IMG/VR virus record: IMGVR_UViG_3300022851_000097 | Coordinates: 1 to 26,433 of that record | Origin: a virus | DNA length: 26,433 nucleotides | Direction: 5' to 3' (one strand) | Shown: one piece after another, positions 8,260 to 17,034 of the stretch | Numbering within the stretch: position 1 is the first letter of the stretch | How the letters are laid out: each line of letters starts with the position of its first letter | Program-made: the position numbers and the translations under genes | Notes under the pieces: model-generated | The model's database searches: none | Told to the model about the DNA's origin: nothing | What the model saw: only the letters and a program-made list of their open reading frames with translations

Positions 8260-9628
8260 CAGACAATTCAATTTTATTCTCAAGATTGTGTAATACCATT
8301 TGATCAATAGTATCTCTACAAATTATATCAATATAAGTTACTTGAGATTTCTGTCCTATTCTGTGAGCCCTATCTTCACTTTGTTGACGGACCTCTAGGT
8401 TATAAGAATTACTAAAATAGATTACATACTTAGCGGCAGTTAAGGTTAAGCCGTAACCTCCTACTGTTGGATTACCAACTAGGAACCTACACTTGTCATC
8501 GTTTTGAAATTTCTCCACTGCTTGATTACGATCTTCAACGGAATCTTTTCCATAGATAGATACTACAGAATCTACACCATAGGTTTCAGCTAACTTACTT
8601 TTAATACTTTCAATGTTATGAACATAGTTTGCCCAGATAATACATTTGTCTTCAGTCTCTTCTATTATATTCATCAACTCTTTTAGTTTTGCATTTGTTT
8701 TAAAATCAATAATGTTACCTTCATTAGTTTTTACAAAACCATTTGTCACCTGTTGTAGTTTTAGTAATTCAGTTAACTTATTATTGTAAGACACCTCTTC
8801 ATCTTTCATTATCATAAGTGCAGTAATCTTTAATCTGTCATAAGCTTGTCTTTGTTCCTCTGGCATATCTACATATCTTTGTACATACATTTTCTCAGGT
8901 AGATCTAAACAATCTTTTTTTCTAACTCGATAGGAAAAGTTTTTTAATTTATATTCTAACTCTTCAAGATTAATATAGTACTTAGGGATTTGAATATTAT
9001 ACCCTCCTCTTTCTATACTAAACATCACAGCATACTTTGATTTAAATACTGTAAAGCTTTCATAACCTAATAATTTTTTATCTAAGAAAGCACACTGAGA
9101 AAATAAATCTAAGGGTGACTTAGTTATAGGAGAGCCTGTAAGTATTCTTTTATATCTAGCAAGTTGTCCTAATTTAATTATTGATTTAGTTCTAGAAGCC
9201 CTTAAATTTTTAATAGAAGTACTCTCATCTAATATAATCATACTTCTCATCCCATGTTTTTGTAATTTAGATTCTAACCATTTCTTACCTGAAGCATGAG
9301 ATAATGCTTCAACATTCATTAAAACAAATGTAAGTTTTTTAGCATCCATCTTAAATGTTTTATCTTTAGTTACTTTCCAAATATAAATATTAGTCTCCTC
9401 TGGACAATGTATATCTATTTCTTTTTTCCAATTTTGATAAACAGAGTTTGGTGCAATAACAAAAACATAATCTATCTTTTGATCTTGAAATAAGTAAGCT
9501 GCATTGTCTATAGCAACTTTTGTTTTACCTGTTCCCATCTCCATAAAATAAGCAAAATTATGAGGTTTAGCCCCTTCCATTAATGAATGTCTTTGGTGCT
9601 TAAATGGTTCTGTTTTATATTTATACAT
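8222..9628 (-). CDS. SNF2-family (superfamily 2) DNA helicase/translocase
   Basis: The protein has all the SF2/SNF2 motifs. From the ATG at 9628: motif I MGTGKT (residues 31-36), Ia VIAPNSVYQNW, motif II DEST (134-137), motif III LTGSP (163-167), IV CIIWANYVHNIESI, V NPTVGGYGLTLTAA, and VI RQQSEDRAHRIGQ. SNF2-type phage helicases couple ATP hydrolysis to movement on duplex DNA and assist replication or recombination. An in-frame TTG at 9658 would add ten residues, but no ribosome site supports it. It is the only leftward gene among the replication genes, and its tail overlaps the exonuclease gene by 38 bases. Confidence 0.9.
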   Translation of the reverse strand: MYKYKTEPFKHQRHSLMEGAKPHNFAYFMEMGTGKTKVAIDNAAYLFQDQKIDYVFVIAPNSVYQNWKKEIDIHCPEETNIYIWKVTKDKTFKMDAKKLTFVLMNVEALSHASGKKWLESKLQKHGMRSMIILDESTSIKNLRASRTKSIIKLGQLARYKRILTGSPITKSPLDLFSQCAFLDKKLLGYESFTVFKSKYAVMFSIERGGYNIQIPKYYINLEELEYKLKNFSYRVRKKDCLDLPEKMYVQRYVDMPEEQRQAYDRLKITALMIMKDEEVSYNNKLTELLKLQQVTNGFVKTNEGNIIDFKTNAKLKELMNIIEETEDKCIIWANYVHNIESIKSKLAETYGVDSVVSIYGKDSVEDRNQAVEKFQNDDKCRFLVGNPTVGGYGLTLTAAKYVIYFSNSYNLEVRQQSEDRAHRIGQKSQVTYIDIICRDTIDQMVLHNLENKIELSAKTLGEQVQKWL

Positions 9629-9700
9629 TATTAAATTATTTAAATTATTTATTTGCAAAGATCAAATAAATAATATATTGATTTGACCAAGGAGGTTCTT
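9629..9700. promoter_or_regulatory. Divergent AT-rich intergenic promoter region
   Basis: This 72-base gap separates the leftward helicase from the rightward replication genes and is almost pure A/T. On the minus strand TTGATC (9660-9665) and TAAATA (9637-9642) lie 17 bases apart, placing a transcript start close to the ATG at 9628, which would be nearly leaderless. On the plus strand TTGCAA (9653-9658) and TATATT are about 15 bases apart, a poorer match. AAGGAGG at 9689-9695 fixes the start of the rightward gene at ATG 9701. Confidence 0.4.
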
Positions 9701-10246
9701 ATGGACTTAGAAGCAGAATCTATCGTATCGATAGACACTGGCATGTCAGCTGACATTGCCAAATCTTGCAACAAGTTATTGGAGACTCAGAAACAAATAT
9801 TAACGACTGAAGAAGAACTAAAAAAGTTACGTGATGTTGAAGATATTCTTTCTGAACAAACAATTCCAAACTTAATGCAAAAAGCAGGTGTACAAATGAT
9901 TAAACTTGATGACGGGTCATCCGTTGAAGTTAAGCCATCGTACAAGGCTCGAATACCTGCATCAAGAACTGAGGAAGCTTTTTCTTGGCTTCGTGAAAAC
10001 GGTCATGGTGATTTGATCAAGAATCAAGTTATTATGGAGTTTGGCATGAGACAAGACAATGAAGCTAAATCAATTGTTGAAGAGCTAAAAAATAAAGGCC
10101 TACCAGTTCAGCAGAAAACAACTGTACACCCAAGTTCCCTTAAAGGATTTGTTAGAGAGCAGATTCAGGATCATGGTAAAGATGTGCCTGCTGATTTATT
10201 TGGGGTCTATATTGCAAATAAAACTAAAATAATAACGAAGGAATAA
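9701..10246 (+). CDS. Conserved phage replication-module protein, function unknown
   Basis: The start is ATG 9701, five bases after a perfect AAGGAGG; an upstream in-frame TTG at 9683 would place that ribosome site inside the gene. The 181-residue product begins with an acidic coiled coil (about residues 20-55), followed by a basic strand-rich segment (SVEVKPSYKARIP). It ends with W-L-R-E-N-G-H-G-D-L-I-K-N and VHPSSLKGFVREQI. This L-R-x-N-G-x-G-D-L-I-K then H-P-x-x-L-K-x-F-V-R-E pattern is one I associate with proteins beside the ssDNA-binding and primase genes of marine phages. It opens the rightward replication operon. No catalytic motif recognised. Confidence 0.65.
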   Translation: MDLEAESIVSIDTGMSADIAKSCNKLLETQKQILTTEEELKKLRDVEDILSEQTIPNLMQKAGVQMIKLDDGSSVEVKPSYKARIPASRTEEAFSWLRENGHGDLIKNQVIMEFGMRQDNEAKSIVEELKNKGLPVQQKTTVHPSSLKGFVREQIQDHGKDVPADLFGVYIANKTKIITKE

Positions 10247-10248
10247 TC

Positions 10249-11076
10249 ATGATTGAAAAAATAGACATAGAGAAAAAAGCGATGACGACAAAAAAAGATA
10301 ACCTACCCTCTACTATTGATTTAGAAGGTATGGCAGGACAAGGTAATGAGTTTGTAACAGCTCGAGATACCAAACTACCTATAATAAAATTATTATATGC
10401 TAGTTCACCAGTGTTAAATGATAGAGATCCTAGGTTTGATGAAACTGCATCCCTTGGAGATATCTGGAGTGAAACATCTGGAAGAGTATGGAAAGGCAGA
10501 ACAGGATTTTTTGCTGCACCATGCTTATTCATAAACACATTCAACGAGTGGAAAGATAAAGGTGAAAGCACAGGAAGACCTGTAAAGATTCATACTGATC
10601 CTGCTGTCATGAGTGAAACTAAAAGAGAAATGGATGGTAAAGACAGATTGCCAAATGGTAATTATGTTGAGGACACTGGAAACCATTTCATTTATATCTT
10701 AGATGAAAACTATAATGTTGTTGAACAAGCATTGCTTACAATGAAATCAACACAGAAGAAAAAATCTAAGATGTGGAATTCTATGATTGGTTCTAGAAGA
10801 GTAAAAGGTAAGAATGGATTTTACAATCCACCTAGCTTTTCTCAAGTCTACAAAATATCTACGACTAAGGAATCTAAAGGAGATTACACTTGGTCTGGTT
10901 GGGTTGTAGAGTTTGCTGACATCATGTCTCCAGATAAACATTTAAAAACTTTAGAGGCAACTCAAGGTTTTTATAAGTCTGCTATGACAAGTGATATCTT
11001 TGGAAAAGTAGATTTCTCTTCGGAGACTCAAGCTCAAGGTAACAACCAAGCTAATAAAGAAGCTGTTCCATTTTAA
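10249..11076 (+). CDS. Probable single-stranded DNA-binding protein
   Basis: The 275-residue protein follows two bases after the previous stop, with AAGGAA at 10238-10243 as ribosome site. The central 60-230 region is rich in strands with Lys and aromatic residues (KKSKMWNSMIGSRR; YTWSGWVVEF), compatible with an OB-like fold. The C-terminus is a Gln/Asn-rich linker ending in EAVPF, closely like the x-I/V-P-F tip of bacterial SSB proteins, which recruits replication partners. Its position between a conserved replication protein and the primase fits. The identification rests on the tail, size and context, not on a clear domain match. Confidence 0.55.
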   Translation: MIEKIDIEKKAMTTKKDNLPSTIDLEGMAGQGNEFVTARDTKLPIIKLLYASSPVLNDRDPRFDETASLGDIWSETSGRVWKGRTGFFAAPCLFINTFNEWKDKGESTGRPVKIHTDPAVMSETKREMDGKDRLPNGNYVEDTGNHFIYILDENYNVVEQALLTMKSTQKKKSKMWNSMIGSRRVKGKNGFYNPPSFSQVYKISTTKESKGDYTWSGWVVEFADIMSPDKHLKTLEATQGFYKSAMTSDIFGKVDFSSETQAQGNNQANKEAVPF

Positions 11077-11082
11077 ATTATC

Positions 11083-12636
11083 ATGGAGCAAAAACTCTTA
11101 AAAATATTTGAGGGTAATTCTAATCTCTATCTCACTACTTCTCCAACTGGAGAGGTAGATGATAGAGGTAAGGTTGAGGTTAAGTGTCTTACGATACATA
11201 AACCAATTACTCTTGAATTATGGAAAAATCATTTAGAAGGTAAACAAAGAATAGGAACACAGCCAGAGAAAGGTGATGTATGCAAATGGGGATGTATAGA
11301 TATAGACCCACAAAGTTACAAAGATTATTCACAAAAAAAAGTTATAGATATATTAAGAGATAATCAATTACCATTGGTCCCGGTAAGATCTAAGTCTGGT
11401 GGCCTACATTTATTTTTATTCTTAGACGATTGGTATTCAGTTAAAGATGTTTTGAAAAAACTAAATGAATGGAATAAAAATTTCTTTCAGGCATTAGAAG
11501 TATTTCCAATGAATAAGTGTATGAATATGCCTTACTTCAATATGAATGCTACAACTGAGTTTGCTTATAATGATCAGAATACACCAGTAATGATTGGTGC
11601 ATTCTTAGAAATGGTTAAGAATAAAACAATATCTTTAAAAGAACTTAATAATCTAAAAGTAAAAGAATATGAACCAGAGAGTGATTGGAAACATTATCCC
11701 CCATGTATTCAAAAAATGATTATGGATAAATGGTCTGGTAGTCACAGGAATGATTTACTTTACAACGTTGGTGTTTTGGAGATGAAAAAAGCTGACGGTA
11801 ATATTAATGCAAAAGATATGAGTGATATATTACAAAAAAGAAATCAAGAGTTATTTGTAACACCGATGGATCCAAAAGAAGTTGAGGCATCTGTTGCTAA
11901 ATCAGTTGTTAAAAAAGATTATAATTATAAATGTCCGCCTAAGCTTAATGCTATTACACCTATATGTAATAAAGACTTATGTAAATTGAGAAAGCTTGGT
12001 ATTGGTTCTCAAGTTCCAGATATGATTGATGACTTTGAAGATGTAGAGTTTGTTAGATCTACTAAATCAATTGAATATACATTTAAGTTTCAAGATGAGA
12101 AGATAATAATTAATCCAGAGGATATGAAAGATGAGAAATCTTTTAGAGTTAAACTATTACGCTATGGAATCTATTGGATGACATTACCTAAACCTAAGTC
12201 GGGTCCTTCTCCTTTTGAAATGCTTATGGCTACTTTAGTTAGGAAAGCAGTAGAGAATGAGAAGATGAAATTTAAAGATACATTAGATGAAGAGAAATAT
12301 AACTTTCTTAAAAAATTCTTTGAGAGCCATATTGAAGAAGATGACTTTGAAAAACTACAGGATAACTATGTTGTATTAGATTCTAAAACTAATATTTGTT
12401 ATTTTAAAAAAATTACTTTTGAGAAATTTTTAGGAAATGATAAAACATTTAAGAGTGCTAGTGAAGCTTTGAATCTTTTAAACTGTAGTAGATTAGATTA
12501 TCATGAGGGGGTTAAAAATGTATGGTCAGTTATGATGCCTAAGTTTGTTGAATATAAAGTAGTTGAGAAAAAAGAAACTAATCAAACCCCATCGGAAATG
12601 GATGACGCATACCACACAGGAAAGTTTAGAACTTAA
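11083..12636 (+). CDS. Archaeo-eukaryotic-type DNA primase (PrimPol-like)
   Basis: The 517-residue product has the two active-site signatures of the AEP superfamily: WGCIDID with Asp73 and Asp75 (metal binding), and KSGGLHLFLFL at about 104-114, the S-G-G-x-H nucleotide-binding motif. A downstream region (about 200-300) resembles a PriCT-type helical domain (DKWSGSHRNDLLYNVG), followed by cysteines spaced Y-K-C, C-N-K-D-L-C with L-R-K-L-G, perhaps metal binding. The remaining 200 residues are mixed. It probably lays primers for the family A polymerase at 14742. Its 3' end overlaps the SF1 helicase gene by 35 bases. There is no DnaG/TWINKLE fusion. Confidence 0.8.
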   Translation: MEQKLLKIFEGNSNLYLTTSPTGEVDDRGKVEVKCLTIHKPITLELWKNHLEGKQRIGTQPEKGDVCKWGCIDIDPQSYKDYSQKKVIDILRDNQLPLVPVRSKSGGLHLFLFLDDWYSVKDVLKKLNEWNKNFFQALEVFPMNKCMNMPYFNMNATTEFAYNDQNTPVMIGAFLEMVKNKTISLKELNNLKVKEYEPESDWKHYPPCIQKMIMDKWSGSHRNDLLYNVGVLEMKKADGNINAKDMSDILQKRNQELFVTPMDPKEVEASVAKSVVKKDYNYKCPPKLNAITPICNKDLCKLRKLGIGSQVPDMIDDFEDVEFVRSTKSIEYTFKFQDEKIIINPEDMKDEKSFRVKLLRYGIYWMTLPKPKSGPSPFEMLMATLVRKAVENEKMKFKDTLDEEKYNFLKKFFESHIEEDDFEKLQDNYVVLDSKTNICYFKKITFEKFLGNDKTFKSASEALNLLNCSRLDYHEGVKNVWSVMMPKFVEYKVVEKKETNQTPSEMDDAYHTGKFRT

Positions 12637-14245
12637 GGTACTTAAAGATCTTTACCATAAGACGGTGAAGATTTTTGGTCCCCCAGGTACAGGTAAAACA
12701 TATACTTTAATTGAGAGAGTATTAAAAAGTTATTTAAGAAAAGGTATTAGTCCAAGTGATATAGCTTATTTATCTTTTACTAACAAAGCAGTGAACACTG
12801 CCGTCAAAAGAACAATGGAGTCTTTTCCAAATTATAGTACAGAGGACTTCTCAAGATTTAAAACTCTACACACTTATTGTAGAAGATATTTTACAGAAGA
12901 TGTTTTTGATCCTAAAGATTGTACAATTGATTTTGCCTTACAAACTAAAGTAATTAAGTCTTCAGATAAAAGATTAGCTGATAATAACTTTATGTATAAG
13001 GATTGGTCTCTAGGAGTTTATAGTAAGTCTAGAAATTTATTAATCTCTCCAGAAGAAGCTTACAAAATGGAGAGTTATAAAAAAGATTCACTTACAGTTT
13101 TTCAAAGAAAGATAAGTACTTATGAACATTATAAAGCTAATGCAGGAGAAAAATCTTTTATAGACTTTGATGATATGATTCAAAGAGCAATAACAGAAGT
13201 AGACTTCCCTTCTCTTAAAGTTTTAATATTAGATGAAGCTCAAGATTGCACACCCTTACAGTGGTCAGTGTTATATAAGATGGCACCTAAGGTAGAGAGA
13301 ATATATCTAGCAGGAGATGATGATCAAGCAATATACAAATGGAATGGAGCTGATCCAAAATATTTTACAAAATTTTTCCCAGGCCGAAAAGTAAAATTAA
13401 GAAAGACTCAAAGATTTGGAGAAGCTATCCATAGTTTCTCACAAGTTATTAGAAGAGGGATAAGAGATAGTGAAGAGAAAGAATATCAGTCTGGAGATTC
13501 TAAAGGATCTGTAAAAAGTTATTTATCATTTAAAGAAATACCATTTGAGGCATTAAAAGAAGATTGGTATATCTTAGGACGTATTAATGAAACTGTAAAT
13601 GAACTTAGGATGTTAGCTAAGGATGCAGGTTTATATTACAAAGATAATAAGGGCACAAAATGTTTTGATCAAAAACAATGGGAAGCTATTAAAGCTTGGA
13701 CTACTCTTAGTAAGGATAAGAAGATAGATAAGAAAGCAGCACGTAATATGGTTAAGTATATAAGAGAGCTAGAAGACCCTGAATTTAGATCTGATAAATT
13801 TTGGAGAGCAGAACCAGATCTTAAAGATTATGATTTCCAAACATTAAAAGAATGGTGTGGCCTAACACTAGAAGATAATCAAAAAAATAAACCTTGGTAT
13901 TGGATACTGAGAAGAAATTTTAAACCAAAACAAATAAGACATTTTATTAGATTGTTAAGACGTTATGGACAGAAAGAATTAGATAGAGATCCATTAATTA
14001 CAATTGACACTATTCATTCTGTTAAAGGTGGAGAAGCAAATCATGTAGTCTTATATAGTAAAGGTAACTATCCATCTGACTATGCTAACAAGAATAAACA
14101 AGAAAAAAGTGATGAACGTAAGGTCTGGTATACCGGTGCAACAAGAGCAAGAAAAACTTTACATCTACTGAGAACTGACTATAAGTTTAACTACCCAATA
14201 GGTTCAGATTATTTAATTTATGTCCTGGAGAAAAATGACAAATAA
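12602..14245 (+). CDS. Superfamily 1 (UvrD/Rep-like) DNA helicase
   Basis: With the ATG at 12602 the product is 547 residues. The SF1A motifs run in order: GPPGTGKT (26-33), YLSFTNKAV (Ia), TLHTYCRR, DFDDM, ILDEAQD (209-215; Walker B), AGDDDQAIYKWNGA (motif III), KTQRF (IV), TIHSVKGGEANHVVL (V), and YTGATRARKTLHLL (VI). This is a 3'-5' type helicase that unwinds DNA using ATP. In this phage it is the likely replicative or recombination helicase, as no DnaB-type helicase is present. A TTG at 12563 would add 13 basic residues. The 3' end overlaps the next gene by 11 bases. Family call certain; replicative role inferred. Confidence 0.92.
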   Translation: MTHTTQESLELKVLKDLYHKTVKIFGPPGTGKTYTLIERVLKSYLRKGISPSDIAYLSFTNKAVNTAVKRTMESFPNYSTEDFSRFKTLHTYCRRYFTEDVFDPKDCTIDFALQTKVIKSSDKRLADNNFMYKDWSLGVYSKSRNLLISPEEAYKMESYKKDSLTVFQRKISTYEHYKANAGEKSFIDFDDMIQRAITEVDFPSLKVLILDEAQDCTPLQWSVLYKMAPKVERIYLAGDDDQAIYKWNGADPKYFTKFFPGRKVKLRKTQRFGEAIHSFSQVIRRGIRDSEEKEYQSGDSKGSVKSYLSFKEIPFEALKEDWYILGRINETVNELRMLAKDAGLYYKDNKGTKCFDQKQWEAIKAWTTLSKDKKIDKKAARNMVKYIRELEDPEFRSDKFWRAEPDLKDYDFQTLKEWCGLTLEDNQKNKPWYWILRRNFKPKQIRHFIRLLRRYGQKELDRDPLITIDTIHSVKGGEANHVVLYSKGNYPSDYANKNKQEKSDERKVWYTGATRARKTLHLLRTDYKFNYPIGSDYLIYVLEKNDK

Positions 14246-14510
14246 AGATATGTTCGATGAAAATTTTCCCGATGCTAAACAAGTAGGAGGCAAGCACTAT
14301 AAACAATTTATAATTCAACCATGGACGTTTATTAGAAAGAATGGCCTTAATCCATTTCAAGCAAATGTAATAAAATATGTTTGTAGATATTTAACTAAAG
14401 GTAAAACAGTTGAAGATATAGAGAAGATAAAACATTATTGTGATTTAGAGATACAACATCTAGAAGAGAAAAAATTAGATATGGGTATTTGGGGAGATAA
14501 AAAGAAATGA
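14235..14510 (+). CDS. DUF3310 family protein
   Basis: The start ATG 14235 is preceded by GGAG at 14227-14230; an in-frame ATG at 14220 lacks a ribosome site. The 91-residue protein carries the DUF3310 signature: G-G-K-H-Y at about residues 18-22, I-Q-P-W, then N-V-I-K-Y-V-C-R-Y followed by K-G-K and D-I-E-K-I-K-H-Y-C. The family is common in phages, often next to nucleotide-metabolism or replication genes, and is sometimes labelled nucleotide kinase without proof. It overlaps the upstream helicase gene by 11 bases and the downstream gene by 4 (ATGA), so it sits inside the replication operon. Confidence 0.8.
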   Translation: MTNKDMFDENFPDAKQVGGKHYKQFIIQPWTFIRKNGLNPFQANVIKYVCRYLTKGKTVEDIEKIKHYCDLEIQHLEEKKLDMGIWGDKKK

Positions 14511-14773
14511 AAACAATTAGAGATTATGTGTTAGTCACACAAACTAGAAAAGCTATTCGAATAAGATTAGAGAATGGTTATTGTATATGGTTACCTAAAT
14601 CTGTAATTCATAATGCAAGCAAAGATCATATTACAGTAGATGCAGGTATTTATCAGAACAATTTGAATGAAGCTATTTTAGATAAACACAACAAAGAACT
14701 TAAATTTTTAAGATCATTAGAAACAAACAAAAGTAAATTATATGAACGGACTACAGCTTACCCTAACGTTTAA
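14507..14773 (+). CDS. Small hypothetical protein of the replication operon
   Basis: This 88-residue gene begins at an ATG overlapping the previous stop and ends inside the polymerase gene. The N-terminal half alternates strands (VLVTQTRKAIRIRLENGYCIWLPKSVIHN) with W-L-P-K-S, a pattern known in short phage beta-rich proteins (A-I-x-V...W-I-P-K-S). The C-terminal half is a charged helix. No catalytic residues recognised. Tight overlap on both sides supports that it is a real gene. Confidence 0.6.
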   Translation: MKTIRDYVLVTQTRKAIRIRLENGYCIWLPKSVIHNASKDHITVDAGIYQNNLNEAILDKHNKELKFLRSLETNKSKLYERTTAYPNV

Positions 14774-16616
14774 GAAATCAATGTGGAATACACCATTAGA
14801 GTATAAAGATTTATCTGATGCAACTGAGATTGCAATTGACTTAGAGACTAGAGACGATGGTATTAATGAAAAGCTTGGAGCTGGTTGGGCTTTAGGTAAA
14901 GGAGAGATAGTTGGTTTCGCAGTAGCTGTTGATGGTTGGAAGGGCTACTTTCCTTTTGGTCATTTAGGTGGAGGTAACATGATACCTGAACAAGTAAAAA
15001 AATATATGAAAGATGTATGTGCACTTCCTTGTCCTAAAGTATTTCATAATGCTCAGTATGATGTTGGTTGGTTAGAAGCATCAGGGATCACGGTTCACGG
15101 CCCTATTATAGATACCATGATAGCAGCAGCACTAATAGATGAGAATAGATTTTCTTATTCATTGAATGCATTATCAGTAGATTATCTTGGAGAAATAAAA
15201 GCAGAGACAGAATTAAGAGAAGCTGCAGCAGCTCACGGTATAGATCCTAAAGCAGAGATGTGGAAGTTACCTGCAGAACATGTTGGTTACTATGCAGAAC
15301 AAGATGCAGAACTTACATTGAAGTTGTGGCAAAGATTTAAACAAGAGATAAGAATACAGAGTTTAGAAACGGTGTGGGAGTTAGAACAACAACTAATTCC
15401 GGTACTAATAAAAATGCGTCAACGAGGTGTGAGAGTCCAAGTGGAATCAGCTGAAAAATTAAAAACAGAAATGATGAGCCAAGAAAAAGAAATACTACAG
15501 GCCATAAAAAAAGAAACAGGAATAGACATAGATATTTGGGCACCCCGCCAGATTGCCAAAGCTTTTGACAAAAAGAAATTAGACTATCCAAGAACTGAAA
15601 AAACAAAAGAACCTTCCTTTACACAAAATTGGTTGATAAATAATAAGAATAAAATAGCACAACTTATTGTTAGTGCAAGAGAGATCAATAAATTTCATAG
15701 CACATTCTTATCTTCTATTCTAAGATACCAAGTCAAAGGTAGAATTCATGGAGAGATACAACAACTAAGATCTGATCTTGGAGGGACTGTATCAGGTAGA
15801 CTATCTATGAGTAATCCTAATTTACAACAAGTGCCAGCCAGGAACAAGGATCTTGGTCCTAAGATTAGGTCTCTATTTATTCCAGAAGAGGGCTACCAAT
15901 GGGGCTCATTTGATTACTCGCAACAAGAACCACGAATGACGGTTCACTATGCAGCATCTATTGGAGACAATGGATATGAAGGGGCACAAGAATTAGTAGA
16001 AGCCTATAGGAATGGTGATGCAGACTTCCACCAGACAGTTGCAGACCTAGTAGGTATTGAAAGAACTCAAGCAAAAACTATTGGCCTTGGTATTATGTAT
16101 GGAATGGGTAAGAATAAGTTAGCCTTATCTTTAGGAGTTACTAAGGATGAAGCGGATCAATTGATTGTTAAATACAATAAGAAGGTTCCATTCATTAAAA
16201 AATTATCAGATAGATGTAAAGTTGCTGCAGATGAAAAAGGAGTTATCAGAACTAAAAAAGGTAGGAAGTGTAGGTTTGATAAATGGGAGACAAGAGATTT
16301 TGGTCTCCACCAAGCGGAGAAGTATGAAGACGCTGTTGCTAAGTATGGTAGAAATAATATTAAGAGAGCCTTTACTTACAAAGCTTTGAATAGATTAATT
16401 CAAGGATCCTCAGCTGATCAAACTAAACAATCTATGTTGGATTGTTATAATGCAGGACACTTACCTATGTTACAAATACATGATGAACTTTGTTTTAATA
16501 TTAAAGATGATGCTCATGCAAAAGATATTAAAAAAATAATGGAAGAGTCAATTGATTTTAAAGTTAAGTCTGTAGTAGATGTAGGACTTGGAAAGAGTTG
16601 GGGTGATGCAAAATAG
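14742..16616 (+). CDS. polA: Family A DNA polymerase with 3'-5' proofreading domain
   Basis: The 624-residue protein has an N-terminal exonuclease domain: Exo I D-L-E-T (Asp33, Glu35), Exo II NAQYD (Asp107), and Exo III Y-x-E-Q-D (Asp188). The polymerase palm and fingers follow: motif A FDYSQQEPR (Asp391), the O-helix QAKTIGLGIMYG (about 443-454) and motif C IHDE (580-582). It has no 5'-3' exonuclease domain, as usual for phage enzymes. The residue at the position of E. coli Pol I Phe762 is Leu449. The start at 14742 overlaps the upstream gene by 32 bases; an ATG at 14781, after that gene's stop, is a fair alternative, since residue 14 begins the conserved region. It copies the phage genome with the primase and helicases nearby. 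Confidence 0.95.
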   Translation: MNGLQLTLTFKKSMWNTPLEYKDLSDATEIAIDLETRDDGINEKLGAGWALGKGEIVGFAVAVDGWKGYFPFGHLGGGNMIPEQVKKYMKDVCALPCPKVFHNAQYDVGWLEASGITVHGPIIDTMIAAALIDENRFSYSLNALSVDYLGEIKAETELREAAAAHGIDPKAEMWKLPAEHVGYYAEQDAELTLKLWQRFKQEIRIQSLETVWELEQQLIPVLIKMRQRGVRVQVESAEKLKTEMMSQEKEILQAIKKETGIDIDIWAPRQIAKAFDKKKLDYPRTEKTKEPSFTQNWLINNKNKIAQLIVSAREINKFHSTFLSSILRYQVKGRIHGEIQQLRSDLGGTVSGRLSMSNPNLQQVPARNKDLGPKIRSLFIPEEGYQWGSFDYSQQEPRMTVHYAASIGDNGYEGAQELVEAYRNGDADFHQTVADLVGIERTQAKTIGLGIMYGMGKNKLALSLGVTKDEADQLIVKYNKKVPFIKKLSDRCKVAADEKGVIRTKKGRKCRFDKWETRDFGLHQAEKYEDAVAKYGRNNIKRAFTYKALNRLIQGSSADQTKQSMLDCYNAGHLPMLQIHDELCFNIKDDAHAKDIKKIMEESIDFKVKSVVDVGLGKSWGDAK

Positions 16617-17034
16617 AAATATGCCTAATAATAACAATGACTTGATTGCTTATTGTGCAGGATTATTTGATGGTGAAGGTAGTATTAATTACGCAAAATA
16701 TAAATGTAATAAACCAAACGGTAAGACTTATTTAAAATGGAATGTTGCAATGGAAGTTGCCATGACAGATTTAGATTGTATTAAAAACTTTTATGATATT
16801 GTTGGAGTAGGAAGCATTCACTTCAAAGGTATTGGTAAAGGATCTCTAGGTAAGAAGGACCAATGGAGATGGAGGTGCTCTCATCAAAAAGCATTGTACC
16901 TAGCAAAATTATTTTTACCTTATAGTACAGTTAAAAGGCCTAAACTATTAGCTATAATAAATCACTATGAGTTCGTTAAGCCGAAAGAATCCCTAGGGAA
17001 AAAGTTTGATTTTATAAAACCTAAAAAAACTTAA
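16606..17034 (+). CDS. LAGLIDADG homing endonuclease, free-standing
   Basis: The product (142 residues from ATG 16606) has one LAGLIDADG helix, AYCAGLFDGEGSI at residues 15-27, with acidic metal ligands. It then has strands with W-N-V-A-M-E-V and a second-half pattern ALYLAKLFLPYSTVKRPKLLAII, typical of single-motif homing enzymes that act as homodimers. It starts inside the end of polA (11-base overlap) but leaves the polymerase C-terminus intact. It is therefore a free-standing mobile gene rather than an intron or intein. ATG 16621 and TTG 16588 are alternative starts. Its stop overlaps, on the opposite strand, the stop of the leftward operon. Confidence 0.85.
   Translation: MQNRNMPNNNNDLIAYCAGLFDGEGSINYAKYKCNKPNGKTYLKWNVAMEVAMTDLDCIKNFYDIVGVGSIHFKGIGKGSLGKKDQWRWRCSHQKALYLAKLFLPYSTVKRPKLLAIINHYEFVKPKESLGKKFDFIKPKKT

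Noticed and set aside
9249-9256. ATCCCATG inside the helicase gene
   Set aside because: It lies in coding sequence (reverse strand His-Gly-Met), without -35/-10 elements or palindromic arms; one chance copy is expected in a window of this size.
10224-10571. 115-residue reverse-strand open frame
   Set aside because: It lies opposite two well-supported rightward genes with ribosome sites, has a Ser/Leu-rich composition typical of an antisense shadow, and no start signal.
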